NCBI RefSeq assembly: GCF_040045035.1
Contig: NZ_JBDZDS010000002.1
Location: forward strand, 1-64,000
Reading direction: 5' to 3'
Length of the DNA: 64,000 bases
Source: Pseudaminobacter sp040045035
GTDB lineage: Bacteria; Pseudomonadota; Alphaproteobacteria; Rhizobiales; Rhizobiaceae
Within the stretch, counting starts at the first letter, position 1; each line of letters starts with the position of its first letter. The notes beneath the pieces were generated by a model, which worked only from the letters and a program-made list of their open reading frames with translations, ran no database searches and had not been told where the DNA came from. Below, piece by piece: positions 55,654 to 63,505 of this stretch. A program made the translations under genes and the position numbers.

Positions 55654-56067
55654 ATGAAAGCTTCATCTATCGCTTTTTCAGTAGCGGTGTTGCTGTCCTT
55701 GGTCGGCATGATCTGGGGGATATCCATGGCGATCTCACAGGACCACTCTACTATGCCGGCGCATGCACATCTTAATTTGCTGGGTTGGGTCTCTCTATTT
55801 CTCTTCGGGGTATTCTATCACCTCCATCCAGCCATAGACCGAGGCCGCACCGCGCTCATTCAGGTCGCTCTCTGGATAGCTGGAACCGTCGTGCTTACGA
55901 TCGGTGTCGGCCTCGTTCACTCAGGAACTCCGGCGGGCGATCCCATTGCTGGCATCGGCTCCTTGATTGTCCTTGCTGGAATGGTGCTTTTCGGTTGGAT
56001 CGTGGTTCGGCGAGAGCGGAACGCAGATGTTGCCAACGGAAGGCCTTCGACTGCCGCAGCCAGATAA
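55654..56067 (+). CDS. Small four-helix membrane protein with HAHLNLLGW motif
   Basis: A 137-residue protein with four membrane helices. The strongest mark is PAHAHLNLLGWVSLFLFGVF ending in YHLHP, a histidine-rich pattern like one found in heme-copper oxidase subunit I and in NnrS-type proteins; small relatives are often listed as cytochrome-c oxidase subunit I-like. It is too short to be an oxidase. GGGAGGG lies before the ATG at 55654. It sits downstream of cyoABCD on the same strand and may bind heme or help that oxidase; this is inference from motif and position. Confidence 0.75.
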   Translation: MKASSIAFSVAVLLSLVGMIWGISMAISQDHSTMPAHAHLNLLGWVSLFLFGVFYHLHPAIDRGRTALIQVALWIAGTVVLTIGVGLVHSGTPAGDPIAGIGSLIVLAGMVLFGWIVVRRERNADVANGRPSTAAAR

Positions 56068-56089
56068 GACGATATCTCGTTTGATGTCC

Positions 56090-56115
56090 AGGCCCGGCCA
56101 AGTGTCGGGCCTTTT
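56090..56115 (+). terminator. Terminator after the HAHLNLLGW gene
   Basis: Stem AGGCCCG / CGGGCCT with loop of nine bases, followed by TTT. It lies 23 bases past the stop. Confidence 0.8.
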
Positions 56116-56244
56116 CGTTGCGGGCGGCGTGGCGAATCCTTGGCGGCTTTTCGCCAACCTCATCGCGTGCATGCAAAACCCTTGGGAACGCCCTGTTTTT
56201 ACAGCGGGCGCCGCACCTTATTGCCGCACGATGAAACCGCCGTC

Positions 56245-56376
56245 CCCTTTCGCCGGGACGGGTCGATCTCTTTCGATGAGGTGCCGGCTGTCACCAGGTG
56301 CATTTTCGACGCAATCGATACAAAGAACAATGGCAAGAGCGCGCTTGAAGAAATCGAGGCCTTCTTGCGGAACTAG
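56245..56376 (+). pseudogene. Fragment of an EF-hand calcium-binding gene
   Basis: A short frame reads DGSISFDEVPAVTRCIFDAI then DTKNNGKSALEEIEAFLRN before the stop. The second part is a classic EF-hand loop (D, N, G, S, E at the calcium positions), and the first looks like the end of a preceding EF-hand. No signal peptide or credible start is present upstream, so this is more likely the tail of a lost gene than a whole protein. Confidence 0.45.
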
Positions 56377-56394
56377 GAGCAAACAAACGAAAGA

Positions 56395-56418
56395 CCCGCC
56401 CCGGCGAACCGGGGCGGG
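56395..56418. terminator. GC-rich hairpin after the EF-hand fragment
   Basis: A 10-base stem CCCGCCCCGG / CCGGGGCGGG with a CGAA tetraloop and no T-run. Possibly the old gene's transcript end. Confidence 0.45.
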
Positions 56419-56517
56419 AGGACCTTGGCGACGATGAAATGCTATCTCAGGCTGCAATTTAGCAAATTCATGTTTCGCATTCATGTCAGGGAAATCGGCA
56501 GTCGGTTGGCCCGCCGC

Positions 56518-56790
56518 CTAGTTGAAACGGCGGGTTCTTGCTTGGCGGCAAAATGGTCTGAACCGCAGAAGGCGGCCGACCTCATCCGTCATTCGGTATC
56601 TCCGGATCGTAGTAGCCGGGGGTAGCAGCGCTGTCGCGGTCACCTCGGCCTCCGCTTCGCCGCGCCGCACTAGGGCGCCTGCAAAGGTTTCCTTCAAAGC
56701 AGCCGCTTCGCCGGGCATCGACTCGCCGGTTGGCATGGACTGGTCGAGCAGTACATTGCCACTGACAAGTCGCACGCCCGCCGCCACCGA
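56518..56790 (-). pseudogene. Fragment of a P-type cation ATPase actuator domain
   Basis: The minus-strand frame reads GVRLVSGNVLLDQSMPTGES, then ETFAGALVRRGEAEAEVTAT before losing similarity. This is the actuator (A) domain with the TGES loop of P-type ATPases, closest in feel to the plasma membrane proton ATPase type. The membrane, phosphorylation and nucleotide-binding domains are absent. The relic lies downstream of the DUF1614 gene on the same strand. Confidence 0.65.
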
Positions 56791-56910
56791 GTGAGAGCTT
56801 GACCAGGTCCCCCCGGCACAAGTTCGACCGCAGGTAGCAACCAGAACCGGACAAGGCGCGGAAATCAGGATCTCGACGGCGCATGCTGGGGCGACAGGGG
56901 CAGATCAAGC

Positions 56911-57627
56911 TCAGGAGGCTGTTGGTCTCGAATCCCGGCGCCGCGCTGAAATGCCAGTAATCAGCACCGCAATGATGCCAGTCAGGAAAATGCCGTCGAA
57001 AGTTCCCGCCCCGCCAATCGATAGGATGGGGGCACCCAGTTCGGCAAACGAGCCAAAATTCAGCAGATCGCCCCCGATTAATGTGCCAAGCGACCCAGCG
57101 ACATAGGCAAGCGATGCGGCGCTCTGGCGTGACAGCAGCAGCGCAATGATGGTCGCTGCAATCGCCGGGATGAATACCGGCACGGCAATCCCCATCCCCG
57201 GCACGGGTGAAGAAAACCAGTAACAAATCGCACCCACGACAACTGTGGCCAACAGTCCCGCCGCCCAGAGCTGCCATCGAAAGAGAAGATATGCGGACAT
57301 AATCACCGGAATGACCGCTCCCCCCACGTTTACGGCAAGCACGGTCCCTCCCCAATCGGTCGGCGGCGGGATCTGATAGCGCATGCCGAAGAAATCAACC
57401 ATTTGCCCCGCCGCCACGGTCTCTGACGGAATCAGCGCGAGGGGGATGTTGATGAAACTTCCGATCAGGGATCCAAGCAGCACAACCACGGCTTGGGCGT
57501 GTGTCAGGCCCAGTTGCTGATACGCGCGCCTTATCAGGCTGAAAACCAACACCAGCAAGCAAAGCGCAACGAGAACGAAGAAGAAAATGGGCGCGAGCGG
57601 AAGGTAGAGGAACTGAGCGATGTCCAT
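56911..57627 (-). CDS. DUF1614 integral membrane protein
   Basis: A 238-residue protein with about seven membrane helices, of the DUF1614 family of unknown function. Marks are LGSLIGSFINIPLALIPSE near residue 52, NVGGAVIPVIMSAYLLFRW and GTLIGGDLLNFGSFAELGAP, then SIGGAGTFDGIFLTGIIAV. Single gene between decayed ATPase debris and an unknown membrane protein. The context of quinol oxidase genes does not prove any link. Confidence 0.9.
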   Translation of the reverse strand: MDIAQFLYLPLAPIFFFVLVALCLLVLVFSLIRRAYQQLGLTHAQAVVVLLGSLIGSFINIPLALIPSETVAAGQMVDFFGMRYQIPPPTDWGGTVLAVNVGGAVIPVIMSAYLLFRWQLWAAGLLATVVVGAICYWFSSPVPGMGIAVPVFIPAIAATIIALLLSRQSAASLAYVAGSLGTLIGGDLLNFGSFAELGAPILSIGGAGTFDGIFLTGIIAVLITGISARRRDSRPTAS

Positions 57628-57819
57628 TGGAGCCTCCGCTGCAAAGCCTCATGAGTGGCTCCGAGGATATTCACGCAGATTGCGAAGGGACACAACACCC
57701 CGCGTCCAGCCAAACCAACTTCGCGTACTCAGCCGGCACTCTGTTGGAGAGTATGTGCACCGCCAACGCTGGCGCTGGTCCGGGCCCTGCGGGCCAAGGC
57801 GGAGCGCCGGCGGGTTGGA

Positions 57820-58611
57820 CTACCACTCTGCGCCAGTTTCGTTCCACACGCCGAAATGGATACAGCCGAGCACGCCGTTCTTTCTCACAGGGTCCAGAAG
57901 CTGCGGCTTGGCAAACTGCACGGTCGCGCAAAGCGGCCAGTTGAACAATATCTTGTAGCCCGTTGCGTCCGCGCGAACGATCACGTTCGACCCGTTTCGC
58001 AGCGGCTTGGGAAGCTCGCCGGCCAGTTCGGGCGCCATCGTCTTCAATGGCACGAATTTTTCTCCGGCCACCTGGGTCAGCCCGTCGGGGTCCTTCGCCT
58101 GCCGCCCGATAACCTCCTCGCGAACCCGCTCGAGGAATGCCTCCGCTATCTCAATCAGCGGGACGTTTTCCTCGTAGGCAGCCGCTACAGCACTGCTGCC
58201 GGGAACCTTGTCGAAGGCCGACAGCGCGCCACTCCAGGCAAGCCCCGCGCCGAGCGCCCCCGCAAACACGAGGCCGACCAGCGTCCCGAGCGTGAAACCA
58301 TGCCGCCCCGGCCGGGCGGCCTGCGCTCCGTCGCTCGCTGGATAGGCTGGCGTGACAAGACCGACGCCGAGCACCTCCCCGTTCTGAGCTTCTTCCCCGG
58401 AACGACGCGTCTGGATCATCTCTTCAAGCGAATCCCGCAGCATGGAGCCAACTTCCGGCCCCAGCGACAGTTCCGGTTTCTTCAGAAGTGAATCAACCGC
58501 AAGGCGAAGCCTTATATAGCCTGCCTCCCGCTCCTCGAGGCTCTTTGTGTCGAGCGCCGCCACGGAACGGCGAAGTGTTTCCTCGATTTTTTGAATTTGA
58601 AGCTCGGACAT
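57820..58611 (-). CDS. Unknown protein with one central membrane segment
   Basis: I do not recognise this 263-residue protein. It has an N-terminal helical, charged part (residues 1-95, starting MSELQIQKIEETLRRSVAAL), one membrane segment (GFTLGTLVGLVFAGALGAGL, about 105-127) and a C-terminal part likely outside the cytoplasm that ends with a conserved-looking KILFNWPLCATVQFAKPQ. ATG at 58611 is preferred over 58620 because AAGG lies nine bases ahead of it. It stands alone. Confidence 0.65.
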   Translation of the reverse strand: MSELQIQKIEETLRRSVAALDTKSLEEREAGYIRLRLAVDSLLKKPELSLGPEVGSMLRDSLEEMIQTRRSGEEAQNGEVLGVGLVTPAYPASDGAQAARPGRHGFTLGTLVGLVFAGALGAGLAWSGALSAFDKVPGSSAVAAAYEENVPLIEIAEAFLERVREEVIGRQAKDPDGLTQVAGEKFVPLKTMAPELAGELPKPLRNGSNVIVRADATGYKILFNWPLCATVQFAKPQLLDPVRKNGVLGCIHFGVWNETGAEW

Positions 58612-58913
58612 CAATATCATCCTTTTTCAAAAACACTTCGCAGTTGCCTCACATGCCGGTCTCGGCGCTCAAAGCAGTAGTTCCAGGGCTGCAAACGCGG
58701 GCCGCTTCACCAGTCCCTAATGCCCTGAAAAGCGTGGATATACCCACCGTCCCGATCTCCAGGACACAGGGGGATGTAACCGCAGATTGTTATCTTGGGT
58801 CAACCGATCGATTCGATGAAGGGCAACTGCAACAAGACGCGATTTCGCAAGGTTTTCTGCATTGGGGATAGCTTACGCCCTTGGCGCTCGTGCCGGAGGC
58901 ACAAACACTCTCA
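58612..58913. other. No gene seen
   Basis: About 300 bases upstream of the unknown membrane protein gene. It should hold that gene's promoter. Nothing else stood out. Confidence 0.4.
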
Positions 58914-59279
58914 TCAATCGACCATCGGCTCGCCGCAGGGCTGGTAGAGCAGGTTGACCCACCAGGAGCGATTGACCAGCCCCTTGCTGCCCATGCGCTC
59001 CGACAACGTGTCGACGCCGACGCACCATTCGACCAGCCGCGGCGACAGGCCGAATTCCTCGGCGAGATACGAAGCAGCCTCGTCGATGCCTTCGGAACAG
59101 CCGGCGGTCTTGCACAAATCCGCCTCGGTGGCGATGTCGAGCAGGGCGTCGTGGCCGATAGATGTGGTGCGGTACCAAAGAATGACCGCGCCCAGCAGGA
59201 GCAGGGCCAGAACGCCGGCGGCGATCCTCACGATTTTTTTCAAACGACCCCCGCCCGTGTTTCCTTGCCCCGTCGGCAT
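58914..59279 (-). CDS. Unknown small exported or anchored protein
   Basis: A 121-residue protein with a basic N-terminus and one membrane helix (KKIVRIAAGVLALLLLGAVI, about residues 14-36), followed by a soluble, probably periplasmic part with four cysteines (LCKTAGC, VEWCVGVD and YQPCGEP), which could form two disulfides. Not recognised. It lies after the molybdenum hydroxylase operon, past its terminator, so is a separate unit. Confidence 0.6.
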   Translation of the reverse strand: MPTGQGNTGGGRLKKIVRIAAGVLALLLLGAVILWYRTTSIGHDALLDIATEADLCKTAGCSEGIDEAASYLAEEFGLSPRLVEWCVGVDTLSERMGSKGLVNRSWWVNLLYQPCGEPMVD

Positions 59280-59379
59280 ATGGTCTAGCCTTCACCTGCA
59301 ACCGAGTCAAAAGCCTCGGCTATCATTGCCGCCTGGCACACCCGCGCCGGGCTGCCATTCCCGCTGCATCAGCAATGAA

Positions 59380-59403
59380 AAAGGGGCCGCTTGCGGCCCC
59401 TTT
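59380..59403 (-). terminator. Terminator of the molybdenum hydroxylase operon
   Basis: Stem AAAGGGGCC / GGCCCCTTT with a short loop; on the minus strand it runs into TTTTT. It lies 20 bases after the last gene of the operon. Confidence 0.85.
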
Positions 59404-59422
59404 CAGGTCGGCTCGTCCAGCC

Positions 59423-60220
59423 TCAGGCGTTGGCTGCCGCCACCGCACGCTTGGCCATGACCAGCACAAGGTTGGCGCGGTATTCGGGCGATGCGTGAAT
59501 GTCGCCCATCAGGCTGTCCGACGGCACGGACACGCCTTCCAGGGCCGAGGCGTCGAACTTCTTGGCCAGTGCCGCCTCGATCTGTTTCGAGCGGAACACG
59601 CCGTCGTCTCCAGCGCCCGTGACCGCCACGCGCACGCCGTCCTTATCCTTGGCCACGAACACGCCGGCAATGGCGTAGCGCGAGGCAGGATTGGGGAACT
59701 TCTGGTAGGCAGCCTTCGCGGGCGCGGTGAAGGTCACCGCAGTGATGATCTCGTCCTCCTTCAGCGCCGTCTCGAACAGGCCCTTGAAGAACTTGTCGGC
59801 CGGAATCTCGCGCTTGTTGGTGACGATGGTCGCACCAAGCGCAAGCATGGCGGCCGGATAGTCGGCAGCCGGGTCGTTGTTGGCGATTGAGCCGCCTATC
59901 GTGCCGCGATAGCGCACGGCAACGTCGCCGATCAGGCCGGCAAGCTCGGCAATCGCCGGGCAAACCTTCTTCAGCTTCTCGTCATTGGCAACCTGATAGT
60001 GCGTGGTCCCTGCCCCGATCGTGACGGTCTTGCCCGAGACCTTGATGCCTTTCAGCTCGGGAATGTGGCCAAGGTCGACGAGGTCGGACGGCGCCGCGAG
60101 TCTCGTCTTCATGGCCGGGATCAGCGTCATGCCCCCCGCCAGGAACTTGGCGTCGCCCTTCTTGATGAGCTTCGCGGCGTCGGCGACCGAGGAAGCGCGG
60201 TGATAGTTGACGGAATACAT
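59423..60220 (-). CDS. Molybdenum hydroxylase FAD subunit (CoxM-like)
   Basis: A 265-residue FAD-binding subunit of the xanthine dehydrogenase/CO dehydrogenase family. FAD motifs are AKFLAGGMTLIPAMKTRLA near the N-terminus and RYRGTIGGSIANNDPAADYP around residue 105, both typical of CoxM. It carries electrons from the iron-sulfur subunit. It is the last gene of the leftward set small-large-medium and lies 12 bases after the large subunit gene, with GAGGAA before the ATG. Confidence 0.93.
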   Translation of the reverse strand: MYSVNYHRASSVADAAKLIKKGDAKFLAGGMTLIPAMKTRLAAPSDLVDLGHIPELKGIKVSGKTVTIGAGTTHYQVANDEKLKKVCPAIAELAGLIGDVAVRYRGTIGGSIANNDPAADYPAAMLALGATIVTNKREIPADKFFKGLFETALKEDEIITAVTFTAPAKAAYQKFPNPASRYAIAGVFVAKDKDGVRVAVTGAGDDGVFRSKQIEAALAKKFDASALEGVSVPSDSLMGDIHASPEYRANLVLVMAKRAVAAANA

Positions 60221-60232
60221 GGTCGTTCCTCC

Positions 60233-62587
60233 TCAGTGCTTCGTGGCCGAGCGGATCGCCGCCCACACTTTCTGCGGGGTGGCCGGCATGGTCAGGTCTT
60301 CCGTGCCTATGGCGTCCGTGATGGCGTTGATGACGGCAGGCGGCGAACCGATTGCGCCCGCCTCGCCGCAGCCCTTCATGCCGAGCGGATTGGACGGCGA
60401 TGGCGTGTTCGAGGTCGAAACCTTGAACGAAGGCAGGTCGGCGGCACGCGGCATGGTGTAGTCCATGTAGCTCGCCGTCAGCAGCTGGCCGTTGTCGGGG
60501 TCATAATACGCGCCCTCCAGCAAGGCCTGGCCAATGCCCTGCGCAATGCCGCCATGCACCTGGCCCTCGACGATCATCGGATTGATGATGTTGCCGAAAT
60601 CGTCCGCTGCCACGAACTGTACGATCTCGGTCACGCCAGTGTCGGGATCGACCTCGACCTCGCAGATGTAGCAGCCAGCCGGGAAGGTGAAGTTGGCCGG
60701 ATCGTAGAAGGCCGTTTCCTTCAGGCCCGGCTCCATGCCGCCCGGCAGGTTGTGCGCGGTGTAGGCGGCGAGCGCCACCTGGAACCACGGCACGCTCTTG
60801 TCGGTACCGGCCACCTTGAGTGCTCCGTTCTCGATGACGATGTCGCCTTCGTCGGCCTCCATCAGATGGGCGGCGATCTTCTTTGCCTTTGCCTCGACCT
60901 TGTCGAGCGCCTTCACGATCGCGCTCATGCCGACTGCGCCGGAGCGCGAACCGTATGTGCCCATGCCCATCTGCACCTTGTCGGTGTCGCCATGGACGAT
61001 GGAGATGGAATCGAGTGGCACCGAGAGGCGCTCGGCCACCAGCTGGGCGAAGGTGGTTTCATGCCCCTGTCCGTGGCTGTGCGAGCCGGTCAGCACCTCG
61101 ATGGTGCCCACCGCGTTGACGCGCACCTCTGCCGATTCCCAAAGGCCGACGCCCGCCCCGAGCGAGCCCACCGCTGCCGAGGGTGCGATGCCGCAGGCCT
61201 CGATGTAGCAGCTCATGCCGATGCCGCGCAGCTTGCCGCGTTTCGCGGCCTCGGCCTTGCGTTTGGCAAAACCGGCATAGTCGGCCTCTTTCATGGCCGC
61301 ATCGAGCGAGGCTGCGAAGTCGCCCGCGTCATAGTTCATGATCACCGGCGTCTGGTGCGGGAAGGAGGTGATGAAGTTCTTGCGCCTGAGTTCCGCTGGC
61401 GAAATGCCGAACTGACGCGCCGACACTTCCATCATGCGTTCCACGAGGAAGGCAGCTTCAGGGCGCCCTGCCCCGCGATAGGCATCGACGGGGGCGGTGT
61501 TGGTGTAGATCGCCTTCACATTCCCATGGATGGCCGGAATGTCATACTGGCCCGAGAGCAGCGTCGCGTAGAGGTAGGTCGGCGTTGCGGACGAGAACAG
61601 CGACATGTAGGCGCCGAGATTGGCCATGGTTTCGACCTTGAAACCGAGGATCTTGTGGTTCTCGTCGAACGCCATCTCGGCATGGGTCACATGGTCCCGG
61701 CCATGGGCGTCGCACAGGAAACTCTCGCTACGATCCGCCACCCATTTGACCGGCACGCCGGTCTTCTTGGAAGCCCACAGGCAGACGATCTCCTCCGGAT
61801 AGATGTAAATCTTGGAGCCGAAGCCACCGCCGACATCGGGAGCGATGACGCGCAGCTTGTTTTCCGGCGCGACGTTGTAGAAGGCGCTCATCACCAGGCG
61901 CGCGACATGCGGGTTCTGCGACGTCGTCCAGCAGGTGTAGTGGTCTTCGGCCTTGTCGTAATGACCGAGCGCCGCGCGTGGCTCCATGGCATTGGGCACC
62001 AGGCGGTTGTTGATGACGTCCATCTTGACCACGTGCGCCGCCTTCTTGAAGGCTGCCTCGGTTTCCTGAACGTTGCCGATCTCCCAATCGAAGATCAGAT
62101 TGCCTTCGGCTTCGGGGTGGATCTGCGGTGCGCCCTTCCGGACGGCCTCGGTCACGTCGGCGACCGATTTCAGCTCCTTGTAGGTGACCTCCACGGCCTC
62201 GGCCGCGTCGCGGGCCTGGGCCTTGGTTTCGGCCACGACGACCACCACCGCGTCGCCGACATAACGCACCTTGTCCACCGCCAGCGGCGACCAGGCGCCC
62301 ATCTTCATCGGCGAGCCGTCCTTGGAATGGATCATCCAGCCGCAGATCAGGTTGCCGATGCCGTCGGCCTTGAGCTCCTTGCCGGTCAGCACGCCGATCA
62401 CGCCCGGCATGGCCTGGGCCGCCTTGACGTCGATCTTGCGGATCTGCGCATGGGCGTGCGGGCTGCGCACGAAGACCGCATGCTTCATTCCGGGAACCAC
62501 CATGTCGTCGACATAGCGCCCGGCGCCGGTGATGAATCTCTTGTCTTCCTTGCGCGCAACGCGTGCGCCGATACCTTCAATGCCCAT
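60233..62587 (-). CDS. Molybdenum hydroxylase large subunit, form II CoxL-like
   Basis: A 784-residue molybdopterin subunit of the aldehyde oxidase/CO dehydrogenase family. It shows GVGGG-type and cofactor-binding stretches (PDVGGGFGSKIYIYPEEI, GSHSHGQGHETTFAQLVAER) and C-terminal GCGEAGAIGSPPAVINAI with the catalytic Glu. The active-site loop reads AYRGAGR near residue 375, the form II type; true aerobic CO dehydrogenases have AYxCSFR with the copper-binding cysteine. So CO oxidation is doubtful and the real substrate is unknown. ATG at 62587 follows GGAGAAC. The gap to the small subunit gene is 141 bases. Confidence 0.93.
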   Translation of the reverse strand: MGIEGIGARVARKEDKRFITGAGRYVDDMVVPGMKHAVFVRSPHAHAQIRKIDVKAAQAMPGVIGVLTGKELKADGIGNLICGWMIHSKDGSPMKMGAWSPLAVDKVRYVGDAVVVVVAETKAQARDAAEAVEVTYKELKSVADVTEAVRKGAPQIHPEAEGNLIFDWEIGNVQETEAAFKKAAHVVKMDVINNRLVPNAMEPRAALGHYDKAEDHYTCWTTSQNPHVARLVMSAFYNVAPENKLRVIAPDVGGGFGSKIYIYPEEIVCLWASKKTGVPVKWVADRSESFLCDAHGRDHVTHAEMAFDENHKILGFKVETMANLGAYMSLFSSATPTYLYATLLSGQYDIPAIHGNVKAIYTNTAPVDAYRGAGRPEAAFLVERMMEVSARQFGISPAELRRKNFITSFPHQTPVIMNYDAGDFAASLDAAMKEADYAGFAKRKAEAAKRGKLRGIGMSCYIEACGIAPSAAVGSLGAGVGLWESAEVRVNAVGTIEVLTGSHSHGQGHETTFAQLVAERLSVPLDSISIVHGDTDKVQMGMGTYGSRSGAVGMSAIVKALDKVEAKAKKIAAHLMEADEGDIVIENGALKVAGTDKSVPWFQVALAAYTAHNLPGGMEPGLKETAFYDPANFTFPAGCYICEVEVDPDTGVTEIVQFVAADDFGNIINPMIVEGQVHGGIAQGIGQALLEGAYYDPDNGQLLTASYMDYTMPRAADLPSFKVSTSNTPSPSNPLGMKGCGEAGAIGSPPAVINAITDAIGTEDLTMPATPQKVWAAIRSATKH

Positions 62588-62728
62588 CAAAGTTCTCCTC
62601 CGGAACCTTCAAGAAGCGAAACGCGAAATGTGAATAACGAATGAGGCGGGACGGGCCGGAATCCGGACCATTTCGGCGGGAACGCCAGGAGCCCCTTTAA
62701 TTCGCTATGCCCTTTTCGCCAGTTCCAT

Positions 62729-63238
62729 TCACGCAGCCGCCTTCGCCCTGCCCGGGGCCTTGCTCTTGCCCTTGGCCATCGCCTTGGAGGCCGCCAGCAC
62801 GGCCTTAACGATGTTGTGGTAGCCGGTGCAGCGGCAGATATTGCCTTCCAGCTCGGCCCGGACAGTCGCCTCGTCGAGGCCTTCAGGATGGCGGTTGATG
62901 ATATCCACGGACGCCATGATCATGCCGGGCGTGCAGAAGCCGCATTGCAGCCCATGATTTTCCCGGAACGCGGCCTGCACGGGATGCAGGTCAGTGCCGT
63001 CGGCCAGCCCTTCGATAGTGACGACCGTGGAGCCCGAGGCCTGTGCGGCGAGCATTGTGCAGGACTTGACCGCCATGCCGTCGACATGGACGACGCAGGC
63101 GCCGCACTGCGATGTGTCGCAGCCGACATGCGTTCCGGTGAGCCCGAGATGCTCGCGCAGAAACTGAACCAGCAGCGTGCGGTCCTCCACCACGCCGCTC
63201 ACGCGCCGGCCGTTCACAACCAACGATATTTCCGACAT
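62729..63238 (-). CDS. Molybdenum hydroxylase 2Fe-2S subunit (CoxS-like)
   Basis: A 169-residue iron-sulfur subunit with two [2Fe-2S] clusters: the ferredoxin-like set CDTSQCGAC plus a further cysteine in KSCTMLAAQ, and the second set QCGFCTPGM and CRCTGYHNIVKA. It ends in a Lys/Ala-rich tail. First gene of the operon; AGGGAGGATAC precedes the ATG at 63238. Order small-large-medium matches form II operons; form I operons run medium-small-large. The 266 bases to the divergent FIST gene should contain both promoters. Confidence 0.94.
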   Translation of the reverse strand: MSEISLVVNGRRVSGVVEDRTLLVQFLREHLGLTGTHVGCDTSQCGACVVHVDGMAVKSCTMLAAQASGSTVVTIEGLADGTDLHPVQAAFRENHGLQCGFCTPGMIMASVDIINRHPEGLDEATVRAELEGNICRCTGYHNIVKAVLAASKAMAKGKSKAPGRAKAAA

Positions 63239-63505
63239 GTATCCTCCCTAGGTGCCCTGGCTGCCGCGGCCCGGCGGGACCGAGGACAGCGTTTGTTCGA
63301 ACCCTGCAAGATGCAGCATAAGTACAATTCGTATTGCCCACAAATCGAGAATGCAGGCCGCACAAGAGCCCGTATATTGTACTTTCGGATACGGCCCGCG
63401 CGCGCAGGCATTGCCAAAGCTGCCGCATGCGTCAACAATGCGCGCCGTGTGCGCCAACGACGTGCGGGGAGGCACGTCCTAGGCCAGCTTGGGGGAGGAA
63501 CTGCG

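Noticed and set aside
59999..62644. An 881-codon open frame on the plus strand
   Set aside because: It lies opposite the hydroxylase large and FAD subunit genes, whose family motifs are clear, and its own product has none.
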